This document shows positions 1-8,790 of a stretch of 58,810 nucleotides of DNA, piece after piece; the first letter of the stretch is position 1; each line of letters opens with the position of its first letter. This DNA is from an uncultured Elusimicrobia bacterium (GTDB lineage Bacteria > Elusimicrobiota > Elusimicrobia > Elusimicrobiales > UBA9959): the NCBI GenBank assembly GCA_903889965.1, contig CAISZM010000020.1, forward strand, positions 1 through 58,810, given 5' to 3'. Both the position numbers and the translations under genes were made by a program. Under the pieces are notes generated by a model. The model was not told the DNA's origin and did not search any database. It saw only the letters and a list, made by a program, of their open reading frames with translations.

Positions 1-259
1 GAAGCCGACGCCCACGCATCCGGTGGATGAAAAGCGAAGCGACAGTGGGCGCGGCCGGTCCTGGAGGAGCCCGCGAAGGCGGGCGGGGGAAGGAAAGTCC
101 CATCCTCGGCTGAAGAATTTACTATCGGATGGGACTTGAAGCCGACGCCCACGCATCCGGTGGATGAAAAGCGAAGCGACAGTGGGCGCGGCCGGTCCTG
201 GAGGAGCCCGCGAAGGCGGGCGGGGGAAGGAAAGTCCCATCCTCGGCTGAAGATTTACT
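1..259 (+). repeat. 137-bp tandem repeat with stem-loops, RNase P RNA-like
   Basis: Bases 1-116 recur without a mismatch at 138-253; after a one-base indel the match runs on to 123/259. Copy 2 is truncated, and further copies may lie upstream of the window. Each copy can fold: bases 4-15 pair with 46-56 around one bulged A, 69-74 pair with 79-84 around a GAAG loop, and in copy 1 bases 95-105 pair perfectly with 127-137. The start GAAGCCGACG, the CGACAGT stretch and GGGGGAAGGAAAGTCC resemble by eye the 5' end and first conserved region of bacterial RNase P RNA, but the rest of that RNA is absent. A truncated rnpB duplication, another structured RNA or an assembly duplication are all possible. 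Confidence 0.6.
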
Positions 260-269
260 GCGAACTATA

Positions 270-2657
270 ATGGCTAAAAAGACCAACCCGCCTGTCACGA
301 ATCTCGAGGATATAAATTTCGCTCCCGGCGTGAGTTTCGCACGCAAAGCCATCTGGTGGTGGCTGCCGCTGCTGTACCTCCTTATTTCGGACACCTTCTA
401 TCTGCGCACCTACGATTCCGCGCAGGTTAAGATAACCCTCCTGCAGATGGGCGGCATAGGCCTGCTCGGCATGTGGGTATCCCTCCTGATACTGGAGGGC
501 CGCCGCGCCTTCCGCCGCGAGGATTTTATTTTCCTGGCGCCCTTCTTCGCCTACCTGCTGTATGTGCTGATATCCTTCCTGCACGCCCCGTATAAGGGTC
601 CCAGCGTCGACGATTTCGTGCGCTACATACTATACATGTCGGTCACGCTGATAGTTATAAGAGAATTTACGTCGGAGGCCGTGGACCGCCTTACCAAAAT
701 ACTGATAGTGACCGCCTATATAGCGGTTATCTACGGCCTTGTGCAGTACCTGGACATACACTGTTTCCCTACGAGGGACCAGGGGCCTGGCCTCGATCCG
801 TTCATCTGGCGCGGGGCTTTCGGCACCAGGGTGTTTTCCACTTACGGCAACCCCAATTTCTTCGGTAATTTCCTCGTCCTGATCTCCCCGATAGCTTTGG
901 CGCAGTACCTTAAAAAGCGCTCCTTCCTGCTCCTGCCGCTGCTGGCGCTTATCCTGCTCTGCCTTTACGGCACCGAGACCAAGGGGGCGCTCCTCGGTTT
1001 CGGCATCTCCTCCTTCTTGTTCGTCATGTTTTACGGCTATTTCTTCCTCAGGGAAAAGCTTAAGATCGGTCGGCTGAAATTCCTGCTGCTGGCCTCGCTG
1101 CTGCCGATAACCGCCCTCGGGGTCATCTATGAGATCGGGAATACCGCTTCGTATACTTTCCGCATAAGCACGTGGCTTTCGACCTGGGAAATGATAGAGT
1201 CGCGTCCGCTTACGGGCATAGGCGTCGGCAGTTTCAAGGTTATCTACCCCGCTTACCGCCGTCCCGCTATCTTCCACATAGAGGGAAAGCACAATACCGA
1301 GACCGACCACGCGGAGCAGGAACACCTGGAACAGTGGATGGACAACGGGCTTATAGGCTTCGGTCTCTACCTGTGGATAATATTCTTCGTGGCCACGATA
1401 GGCCTGAGGGCGCTCAGTTCGCTTACCGGAAACCTTAAAGGAAGCCGGCCGCCGCCGGTTGCCTACGACCTGCTTGGCTACCTGACGGCCCTCCTGGGTA
1501 TGCTGGCCCACAATTTCACCGATGTCAGTATGCGCTTTGTCTCCTCCGGCGTCTACCTGGGCCTGCTGCCCGGAGTGATAATCTGCCTGGCAAGGGGCCG
1601 CGCCCTCTGGGAGCTGCACTACAGCGGCGACGTTAAGATCGAAAAGGAGTCCCCGAGCGACGCCTGGCTCTGGACGCTGTGGGCCGCCCGCGCGGCGGCG
1701 CTGGGCAGCCTTATATACTTCGCCTACCTTGTATTCAGCCAGTTCTCCGAGCTCCAGGGGCCTCTCACCAACTACGTGGCCGGCGGAGAGATATTGCAGT
1801 GGTACCTGGCCTGGATACTGCTGGCGGCTTGCGTGGGCGGCGCTGTTTACGCTTTTGCCGTGGTGGTGCTGCGCGGCATGTCCCCTTTCGTGCCGGCGGT
1901 GGTGCTCATCATGCTGCTGCCGCTCTACTATTTCTGGGGCTGGTTCAAAGGCGACGTTTACCAGAACATGGCGATCTTTTTCTCCAAGCAGGGAAAGTGG
2001 GACGACGCGATATCGTACTATCAGAAGGTAAATCAGCTCAATAAGTATTTCACAATGCCGTACTACTTCACCGGTAACGTGTTCAACGACCGCTTCAGCA
2101 TGGATAAATCCTGCCACCCCGAATGGGGAGACTCCCCCGGCCAGCCCCGCAACGACTATGAAAGGGCTATCGACGCTTATGAAAAGGTAAGAGAGGTCGC
2201 TCCGAATTACGTGCAGATGCATCATCAGGTCGGATCGCTGTACATCAAGATGTACGACTACCTGATAAAAACCGGCCGCCCGCAGGAGGCGCAGCAGTAC
2301 CTGGATAAGGCGCTGGCCCGCTTCGACCTTTACGAACAGCTGGACCCGGTTTACGACCTTAACTATTACAGGAAGGCACAGATATACATCGTGCGCCGCC
2401 AGCTGGCCGAGGCGGAGCGTGAGTATAAAAATAACCTTTACGCCTGGAAATGTTACATACCCGGGCATCTGCACGACACCCCGGAAGCTTACACCAACCT
2501 CGCCAACGTGCAGTATGCGATGGGCAAATACAGGGAAGCGCTCGAAAATTACAACCTGGCTCTGGCCAAGGACCCGACGTTCCAGCAGGCCTCCCGCAAC
2601 CTGGCCATAATGAAGAGCAGGATCCCCGCCGCGCTGCTCTCCCAGAAAAAGAAATGA
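270..2657 (+). CDS. O-antigen ligase / PglL-like membrane protein with C-terminal TPRs
   Basis: 795 residues. The first 450 or so hold about ten hydrophobic membrane segments. Residues about 297-350 match the Wzy_C (O-antigen ligase/oligosaccharyltransferase) region: RISTWLSTWEMI, PLTGIGVGSF and then HNTETDHAEQEH in a periplasmic loop. More membrane segments follow to about residue 560, then TPR-like helices to the C-terminus (for example AYTNLANVQYAMGKYREALE). Proteins of this family transfer lipid-linked glycans to lipid A core or to pilin. It overlaps the next, paralogous gene by ATGA, and the pilus operon follows closely, so pilin or surface-protein glycosylation is a reasonable guess; the true acceptor cannot be read from sequence. 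No strong ribosome binding site precedes the ATG. Confidence 0.8.
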   Translation: MAKKTNPPVTNLEDINFAPGVSFARKAIWWWLPLLYLLISDTFYLRTYDSAQVKITLLQMGGIGLLGMWVSLLILEGRRAFRREDFIFLAPFFAYLLYVLISFLHAPYKGPSVDDFVRYILYMSVTLIVIREFTSEAVDRLTKILIVTAYIAVIYGLVQYLDIHCFPTRDQGPGLDPFIWRGAFGTRVFSTYGNPNFFGNFLVLISPIALAQYLKKRSFLLLPLLALILLCLYGTETKGALLGFGISSFLFVMFYGYFFLREKLKIGRLKFLLLASLLPITALGVIYEIGNTASYTFRISTWLSTWEMIESRPLTGIGVGSFKVIYPAYRRPAIFHIEGKHNTETDHAEQEHLEQWMDNGLIGFGLYLWIIFFVATIGLRALSSLTGNLKGSRPPPVAYDLLGYLTALLGMLAHNFTDVSMRFVSSGVYLGLLPGVIICLARGRALWELHYSGDVKIEKESPSDAWLWTLWAARAAALGSLIYFAYLVFSQFSELQGPLTNYVAGGEILQWYLAWILLAACVGGAVYAFAVVVLRGMSPFVPAVVLIMLLPLYYFWGWFKGDVYQNMAIFFSKQGKWDDAISYYQKVNQLNKYFTMPYYFTGNVFNDRFSMDKSCHPEWGDSPGQPRNDYERAIDAYEKVREVAPNYVQMHHQVGSLYIKMYDYLIKTGRPQEAQQYLDKALARFDLYEQLDPVYDLNYYRKAQIYIVRRQLAEAEREYKNNLYAWKCYIPGHLHDTPEAYTNLANVQYAMGKYREALENYNLALAKDPTFQQASRNLAIMKSRIPAALLSQKKK

Positions 2658-5263
2658 CGCAGGGCCCGGAGCACGAACTGCCTGTGTCCCGCGGCGCGCT
2701 GGCGCCTCTCCTGGCCGCGGCTTTTTTTGTTTCCCCGCTCATATTTTTCACCAACCTCACCCGCAACCCGTATTACCTGCAGATAACCCTGCTGAATATT
2801 TCCATCCTGGCCGCGGCCGCGCTTTTTATAGCCGCTTCCATAAAGCGGGGACGCTGGCTGCTGCCGGTGAGCGCCCTTTCCAGACCCCTGGGCGCGCTGG
2901 GGCTGGTATATTGCGCCTCTTTCGCCTGGTCCTGGACCGGGCACGCGGCGTTTTTCCATCCCTCCATGGCTTCGGAAGGGCTGCGCGCCGGGATATTTTT
3001 CCTGGTCAACTGCCTCGGGGCCTTCTATCTTTCCCTTAGCGTGCCGTTCGCGGGCGCGGATGAGGAAATCCCCGCGTGGAAGTGGCTAGCGTTCATCTTC
3101 GGCTGGGGCGCCTTATGGTTCCTCTTTCCCTGGCTGAGGACGGTGCCGGCGGGAGACGGTTTTTTTGACCGGTTCTTCGACCCGTACGGCGCTCTGCTCT
3201 GGGTTTCCGGCTTTACGGCCGTCTGGCTTCTGATCCGCCGCTGCCGCCAGGAGGATATACTCCACCTCGCCCTTTCCGTCGGCGCGATAGCCTCCCTGTA
3301 CGGCATACTCGAGTATTTCCGCGTGGAGCTTGTGTGGGCCAAGCTGATGAATCCTTACGGCAACCGCTCTGTTTCCACTTTCGGCAATCCCAACTTCATC
3401 TCCTCTTACGTGGTGCTCTTCCTGCCGCTGGCGGTCTCGATGCTGATGAAGGCCGGCACGCGTGTTCAGCGCGCATACTACGGGCTGGTCTGCCTGGCTT
3501 ACGGGGGGATGCTCCTGTCCAGCCTCACCCGTTCTTCGTGGATAGGCGCGGCCTCGGCCCTGGCGTTCATGTTCGCCTTCGCCTCGCACCGCCGTATGCT
3601 GCGCGTAAACCGCCGGTTCCTTGCGCCTTTCTTCGCCGTCACGCTGGCTTTGCTGGTGCTGTGGCCGGCGGATTCGCTGAAACCGTTCAGTTCAGGCATG
3701 GCCGACAGGATCTCCGAGGCCTCTTCCGGCATCAGGTCGCCTTCGGCCATGACGCTCTCCGGCGACGAGGGGCGGGTCTACGCCTCGTTCCACCAGCGCC
3801 TGCTGATGTGGACGGGCGCGTGGCAAATGGGCCTTGAAAACCCCCTGCTTGGAAATGGCTGGGGCTTGTTCGAGCTTTTTTACCCCTTCTACCAGGGCAG
3901 GATCCTCGTGAATTTTCCCGTGATACGCAACCTGCGCACGCACGCCAACAACGCGCATAACGAAGCGCTGGAGCAGTTCTCGCAGGCCGGGATCCTCGGG
4001 CTCGGTATATATATCTGGTTCCTCGCGGCGCTGTTCTTCGGCTTTCTAAGGTTCTATAAAGCGGCCGGTCCCGAGGCGCGCTACGAGGCCGTGCCGCTGG
4101 CCGCGGGGATCTTCGGGATGCTCGCCGACAACATGCTTAACGTGTCGCTGCACTTTTCCGTCCCGGCGCTGGCCTTCTGGTGGATGGCCGGGGCTCTCGC
4201 CCGTAAAACGGCCGGAGTATCCCCGAGGCCGCGCTGGAAGTTCCCGGCAGCGTCGCGGGCCGCGGCGTTCGCGCTGCTGGCCCTGTGCCTGTGCGGGGGG
4301 CTGTTCTGGCAGCGCCAGTTCATGCGGGAATTCCACTATTTCAACGGCTTCAGGGCCATGCGCACCAATAATTTCCCGGTAGCGGCCGCGGAACTCATGG
4401 AAGCGTGGAAGTCAAATCCGCGTGAAGTTAACTCCAATTATGAGATGGGCAACGCTTTCGTCCGCTCGGGAGACGCCGAGAAGGGCGCCTGGGCTTATTC
4501 CGAAGCCCTTAAATCCAACGCCGGGTATGACGAGATATATTTTAACCGGGCCATAATACTGACACGGCTGGGGCGTACGCGCGAAGCGCTGGATTATCTG
4601 AAAGTTTCGTCGTTCATAAACCCGCTGAACGCGCCGGTATGGCAGGCGCTGGCCAAGGCGTACATGGCTTTGCCGGACAAGGAGAAGTACGGCGGCGAGG
4701 CCGCGGCGGATTTCACGGAGGCGGCCTCGGTTTTCTCCCACGACGGGAATATGTGGAACACGCTGGGATATTTTCGCGTTCTTAACAAAGATTATCAGGG
4801 CGCCCGGGAGGCTTACGGCCGGGGGGTAAAAGTCGAACCCGAGAATATGATGCTCGCGGAAAACCTGGCCGGGGTTTCCCGCCAGCTGCGGCTATCTCGC
4901 GACCCCGACCTGGAATGGCTGGCGGAGTACCGGCGGTTAACGGCGGCCCTCGCGGCGCCTGCTCCGCGCCCGGGGGACCTGTCCGCCGCCGACGCGCTGC
5001 TCGGCATGGACCCCGGCAATCCTAAGGCCAGGGTGCTGCGCGCAAAACTCCTGTTCAAGGCGGGAAGGTTCAGCGAGGCCAGGGCCGATATGAGCGCGGC
5101 GCTTAAAGAGAATTACTTCGATAATTCCGCGCGCTACGGGCTGGCCGTGCTGTACGAGAAAGAAGGCAACTTTCCCATGGCGCGCGCCGAGTGGGGAAGA
5201 TTCCTCGAGCTGGAGCCGGCCAACGCCTCCGTAGCCGCGCGCCTCAGGGCGCTGCCGCAATAG
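2654..5263 (+). CDS. Second O-antigen ligase / PglL-like protein with C-terminal TPRs
   Basis: 869 residues. An upstream ATG exists in frame at 2450, but the start at 2654 overlaps the previous stop (ATGA) and gives a sensible short N-terminus before the first membrane segment. About ten to twelve membrane segments occupy residues 15-560. The Wzy_C region is at about 375-467, with RLLMWTGAWQMG, PLLGNGWGLFELF and the NNAHNEALEQFSQAG loop. At least five TPR-like helical pairs fill about 560-869. It is a diverged paralogue of the gene before it, and the pair is probably translated from one message. A ligase or oligosaccharyltransferase role is inferred from the family; substrate and acceptor are unknown. 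Confidence 0.8.
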   Translation: MTQGPEHELPVSRGALAPLLAAAFFVSPLIFFTNLTRNPYYLQITLLNISILAAAALFIAASIKRGRWLLPVSALSRPLGALGLVYCASFAWSWTGHAAFFHPSMASEGLRAGIFFLVNCLGAFYLSLSVPFAGADEEIPAWKWLAFIFGWGALWFLFPWLRTVPAGDGFFDRFFDPYGALLWVSGFTAVWLLIRRCRQEDILHLALSVGAIASLYGILEYFRVELVWAKLMNPYGNRSVSTFGNPNFISSYVVLFLPLAVSMLMKAGTRVQRAYYGLVCLAYGGMLLSSLTRSSWIGAASALAFMFAFASHRRMLRVNRRFLAPFFAVTLALLVLWPADSLKPFSSGMADRISEASSGIRSPSAMTLSGDEGRVYASFHQRLLMWTGAWQMGLENPLLGNGWGLFELFYPFYQGRILVNFPVIRNLRTHANNAHNEALEQFSQAGILGLGIYIWFLAALFFGFLRFYKAAGPEARYEAVPLAAGIFGMLADNMLNVSLHFSVPALAFWWMAGALARKTAGVSPRPRWKFPAASRAAAFALLALCLCGGLFWQRQFMREFHYFNGFRAMRTNNFPVAAAELMEAWKSNPREVNSNYEMGNAFVRSGDAEKGAWAYSEALKSNAGYDEIYFNRAIILTRLGRTREALDYLKVSSFINPLNAPVWQALAKAYMALPDKEKYGGEAAADFTEAASVFSHDGNMWNTLGYFRVLNKDYQGAREAYGRGVKVEPENMMLAENLAGVSRQLRLSRDPDLEWLAEYRRLTAALAAPAPRPGDLSAADALLGMDPGNPKARVLRAKLLFKAGRFSEARADMSAALKENYFDNSARYGLAVLYEKEGNFPMARAEWGRFLELEPANASVAARLRALPQ

Positions 5264-5319
5264 CGCGCACGGGCCGTACCGGGACCGGGGGGAAAACACG
5301 GTTCTGTAACAATCCTGCA

Positions 5320-5350
5320 ATATTTAGGCAAACGGAAAAATGCTAAATAT
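5320..5350. promoter_or_regulatory. Inverted repeat in front of the OmpA-domain gene
   Basis: ATATTTAG at 5320-5327 and CTAAATAT at 5343-5350 form a perfect 8-bp inverted repeat with a 15-bp spacer. It lies in an AT-rich patch inside a GC-rich 111-bp gap. TATAGT at 5348-5353 could be a -10 element, without a clear -35. An operator or a weak hairpin are both possible. Confidence 0.35.
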
Positions 5351-5374
5351 AGTAGGACGGAAAATTTAAGGACG

Positions 5375-7183
5375 ATGCGGCGGGGTCGCGACATGACTAA
5401 AAAAACCGTGGAAAAATTTGCGCTCAATATCCTGCTGGCGGCGGCGCTTCTGCAGCCGGTGGTCCTGTACGCGCAGTCTTCCGGGAGCGGCGTCAGCCGT
5501 CCCATGGAGCAGGCCATACGCCTTTACCACGAAGGCGAAGATACCGAGGCGATGGACCGGTTCATGGTCATACTCACGAAAGGCACCCCGGCCGAGCGGG
5601 CCCTGGCCAACGAATATATATCGAAGATAACCATGCGCATGAACACCGGCGTGAATACGGCCGGCGAGGGCGGCGCCGAAGCCTCGACGCTTAACGAGGT
5701 TTCCGATAATAAGCCGGAACCGGAGGTGGAACGCCAGCCCGCCGAGGCCGCCCCGGAGGAGGACGAAGCGGGGGAGGATAATTCCAAGGCTAACGCTGCC
5801 GCCGCACAGAAGGAACGCATCAACGAAAAGATATCCTCAAAAATTACGCAGATGCGCCGCGAGATACTTACGGAGCTTGGTCGTTCCAGCAGCGTCAAGA
5901 TCTATATGGGTGAGTCCCTGCCCCGGGCACTGACGCTTGACACGAACGCGTTCTTCTCCGGCGAAACCTCTTTCCGGGCGAGCAACAGCAGGGACCTGGC
6001 CCTGCTGGCCGGGCTTATCTTCACCCTGGGAAAGGCCGACTGTCTTATAGTGCCCGAAGGCAGCGCCGAGGGGGATGTCAAGATAAAGAGCATACGCCGC
6101 GCCCTTGCGCTTAATTCCTATTTTGATTCACGCGGCATCTCCAAGTCGCGCCTGGGCGTGGCCCTGACTGGGGCCGAGATCCGTTTTCCTAAGGAACTTA
6201 CCAGCACGGGCGGCATGGTCATCATATTCGACTATGACAAGGAGCCGCGCCTGAAGGACCTGGAGGACCGGTATACCAAGGGGCCTAAGGTCTCGCTGGG
6301 CGTCTACCCCACCGCTATTTCGGTATCTAATAACGAGGGCGCCGTGGTGGAGTTCTCCGTTTTCGAATCGCCCGACGGTAAGCCCACCTGGAAGTTCCAG
6401 GTTTTCGAGGTGCAGAAGGACGGCGGCCTCCTTAAACTGCAGGAGATAGCAAGCGATGGGCCCCAGTACAACCAGAGCTTCTGGAACGGGAGGAGAAAGT
6501 TCTTCGGCGCGCCTTACCCTTCCGGCAGGTACCTGTTCAAGATCACGGCCGCGGACGTGTCAGGCCGGGAGACCAGCCTTAGCAGGCAGCTGGTGGTCAG
6601 GCCCGCGCCAGGGGAGCAAAAATCCCCGGCAGCCGCGGTCCAGGCCAAACCGGGCGCAAGAGCCAAATCAAAGACCAGGGTGTTCGTCCCGGCCGGGGCG
6701 AGGGGGAGCAAGCCGGGAAAGGCCGTCAAGGCGGCTGCCGGGAAGAAAAGCAAACAGAGCGCTCTTAAAAAGAGCGCAGCCAAGGCCTCCGCCCGCAAGC
6801 ACGCGGCCGCCCGGAAGGCCGGAGGAGAATCTGCCGGTTCACAGGATAAAAAAGAGGCCGGGTCCGATCCCGCCCCGGCGGAACCTTTAAGCTACAAGAT
6901 CTATTTCAAGGAGAATACCGCCAGCATCACCGCCAACAGCGAGAAGAAACTGGCGCAGGTGGCCGAGATGCTGGGCTACTATCCGATGGCTAATATCACC
7001 CTTACGGGTTATGCGTATTCCGGCGAGGCCAACGCCGACGCTATGGCCGAGAACAGGGCGGATTACGTGGCCGCGCGCCTCGCCGACAAATACAAGATAG
7101 ACCGCGCGCGGATGGAGATGAAGTCAAAGGTTTCTGAAACCCCGAAAAGCATAGTGGAAATAACAATGGCGGGCAAAGAATAG
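5375..7183 (+). CDS. Secreted envelope protein with C-terminal OmpA domain
   Basis: 602 residues from ATG 5375; an ATG at 5393 would give a tidier signal peptide (MTKKTVEKFALNILLAAALL, cleavage near YAQS). After an acidic stretch (about 90-140), residues about 172-290 look like a degenerate OmpA-like fold. Residues 335-410 resemble a FlgD-type Ig domain (SFWNGRRKFFGAPYPSGRY). Residues 422-492 are a Lys/Ala/Gly-rich linker, and 506-602 form a recognisable OmpA/MotB peptidoglycan-binding domain with the conserved Arg in NADAMAENRADYV. It probably sits in the periplasm or outer membrane and anchors an envelope structure to peptidoglycan. Directly before the pilus genes, it may serve as a FimV- or TsaP-like pilus anchor; that is inference. 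Confidence 0.75.
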   Translation: MRRGRDMTKKTVEKFALNILLAAALLQPVVLYAQSSGSGVSRPMEQAIRLYHEGEDTEAMDRFMVILTKGTPAERALANEYISKITMRMNTGVNTAGEGGAEASTLNEVSDNKPEPEVERQPAEAAPEEDEAGEDNSKANAAAAQKERINEKISSKITQMRREILTELGRSSSVKIYMGESLPRALTLDTNAFFSGETSFRASNSRDLALLAGLIFTLGKADCLIVPEGSAEGDVKIKSIRRALALNSYFDSRGISKSRLGVALTGAEIRFPKELTSTGGMVIIFDYDKEPRLKDLEDRYTKGPKVSLGVYPTAISVSNNEGAVVEFSVFESPDGKPTWKFQVFEVQKDGGLLKLQEIASDGPQYNQSFWNGRRKFFGAPYPSGRYLFKITAADVSGRETSLSRQLVVRPAPGEQKSPAAAVQAKPGARAKSKTRVFVPAGARGSKPGKAVKAAAGKKSKQSALKKSAAKASARKHAAARKAGGESAGSQDKKEAGSDPAPAEPLSYKIYFKENTASITANSEKKLAQVAEMLGYYPMANITLTGYAYSGEANADAMAENRADYVAARLADKYKIDRARMEMKSKVSETPKSIVEITMAGKE

Positions 7184-7220
7184 CTAAACGCCCGCCGTAT
7201 TTTTGTAGAATTAAACTGTT

Positions 7221-8789
7221 ATGGCTAAACAGATGGAAAAAAAATCGCTGGGGATATATATATCGCCAAGCGAGATATGTATTTCCCAGGTCAGGATAGG
7301 CGCGGACCTGAAGCCCGACATCGAGCACCTGGTCAAGTTCCCGACCGGATTTGCCGTCAGGGAAGGGATGCTCCGTCCCTTGTCGCTCAACAGCGAGTTT
7401 TTTGACGAGAAGGCCGCCTGGGTAAACACTTTTATCCAGGAGGTTAAAAAAGTCGACTGGGATTACGCCCCCGCCGTGGTCACCCTTTCCCAGCAGTTCG
7501 CCATATTGCGCTACTTCGTCATGCCTTCGATGGAGAAGCGGTTCTGGAGCAAATCCATACCGCTGGAATCCAAAAAATACATCCCGATCTCTTTTGAGGA
7601 AGTGATCTACGATTTTAACGCGGTACACCTGGCCGACCCCAAAAAACTGGGGGTCCTTTTCGGCCTTACCCAGCGCAAGAGCGTGGAATTCATCCTTAAC
7701 ACGCTTAAAGCCGCCGGGCTGAAGCTGTCCGCCGTCGAAACCAATTCGGCGTCGCTCGAAAGGCTTTTGGCCTTCGCGGACCCGAAAGGCCACGATTCCA
7801 AGGGGTACGTGCATTTCTCGGGCAGTTCCGCCATCATGCTTTTTTCCCATGGCGGTTTTCCGGTGCTTTACCGCGAGACGGAGGTGGAGTCGGCGGGGAC
7901 CATGACCGATCGCCGGCGCCTGGATGTAAAGGGCGCGGTGCAGTTCGTGGACCGCTATGTCGGCGGCAAGGATTACTCCACCCTGGCTTTGAGCGGCGAC
8001 GGGGTCGATTCCTGGATACCCTCCATAGAGAAGGAGGCGGCTCCAATAGCGGTGCAGCTTTGGGATGCCGCCAAGGCCTGTTCGCTTAAAGATAACGACG
8101 CGGCCTCGATGTTCTCGGTAGGGGCCGCATTAAAAAGTTTTGTCCCGGGCCGCCTGAAGCTCGATATATCGGGCATAAGCACCGCCGCCATGCTGGAAAA
8201 ACAGGCCCAGAACTACGTACTGCGCGTAACGGCGGTCCTGGGGGGATTCCTTCTCCTTCTCTCGCTGATGAACGAGGTCCGCCTGCTCGCGGTCAATTCC
8301 AAGATCTCGGCGCTTCAGTCGCAGGTCCTCAATGTGCCCGAGCTGGAAGGCAACGATAATGACGCCATACGCGCGAAGATAGACGTCATGAACAAGAATA
8401 TAAAGATGTTCGCCTCGCTGCGGAGCGATGCCGATTCGCTGGCCCCGAAGCTTGCCGCCATAGCCGACCGCATAACTCCCGACCTCTGGGTGACTGATAT
8501 CCAGTACCTCAACCCCATTTCCATCTCCGAAGCCCAGGGTGCCTCCAAGGAACTTAAAATATCAGGGGAAACGATGCTGAAAGGGGAGACGCGCATGCGG
8601 GCCGTGGACGCTTTCAGTAAGAGCCTCAAGACCGCGGCGGAGTTTAAGATCTTTACGCCTCCTCTAGGGGGGGTGGAATATACGATAGAGCCGGACAGCC
8701 CCGATAGCGAGGCTATGGGCTTTTCGCCCGGGCCGTCGATACAGAAGGCCGGGGTCTTTTCGATAATCTGCACGTCAAAGAAGAAATGA
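7221..8789 (+). CDS. pilM: PilM-PilN fusion, type IV pilus inner-membrane platform
   Basis: 522 residues. Residues 1-325 form a PilM/FtsA-like actin-fold part: an opening strand SLGIYISPSEICISQVRIG, a PilM-type middle (YIPISFEEVIYDFNAV) and a late nucleotide-fold segment. A single membrane span lies at about 335-353 (AVLGGFLLLLSLM). It is followed by a helical stretch and an alpha/beta domain typical of PilN (LWVTDIQYLNPISIS, then LKISGETMLKGE). PilM and PilN are normally separate genes, with PilM binding the N-terminal tail of PilN; here one chain covers both. The next genes are pilO, pilP and pilQ, as expected if PilN function is supplied by this fusion. Confidence 0.85.
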   Translation: MAKQMEKKSLGIYISPSEICISQVRIGADLKPDIEHLVKFPTGFAVREGMLRPLSLNSEFFDEKAAWVNTFIQEVKKVDWDYAPAVVTLSQQFAILRYFVMPSMEKRFWSKSIPLESKKYIPISFEEVIYDFNAVHLADPKKLGVLFGLTQRKSVEFILNTLKAAGLKLSAVETNSASLERLLAFADPKGHDSKGYVHFSGSSAIMLFSHGGFPVLYRETEVESAGTMTDRRRLDVKGAVQFVDRYVGGKDYSTLALSGDGVDSWIPSIEKEAAPIAVQLWDAAKACSLKDNDAASMFSVGAALKSFVPGRLKLDISGISTAAMLEKQAQNYVLRVTAVLGGFLLLLSLMNEVRLLAVNSKISALQSQVLNVPELEGNDNDAIRAKIDVMNKNIKMFASLRSDADSLAPKLAAIADRITPDLWVTDIQYLNPISISEAQGASKELKISGETMLKGETRMRAVDAFSKSLKTAAEFKIFTPPLGGVEYTIEPDSPDSEAMGFSPGPSIQKAGVFSIICTSKKK

Positions 8790-8790
8790 T

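Noticed and set aside
266-271. TATAAT overlapping the ATG of the first gene
   Set aside because: A promoter there would start transcription inside the coding region; there is no TG extension or -35, so chance is the simpler reading.
630-2474. Open frame of 614 codons on the minus strand
   Set aside because: It lies entirely antisense to the first ligase-like gene, has no recognisable domain and is rich in His/Gln/Arg, the usual product of a high-GC shadow frame.
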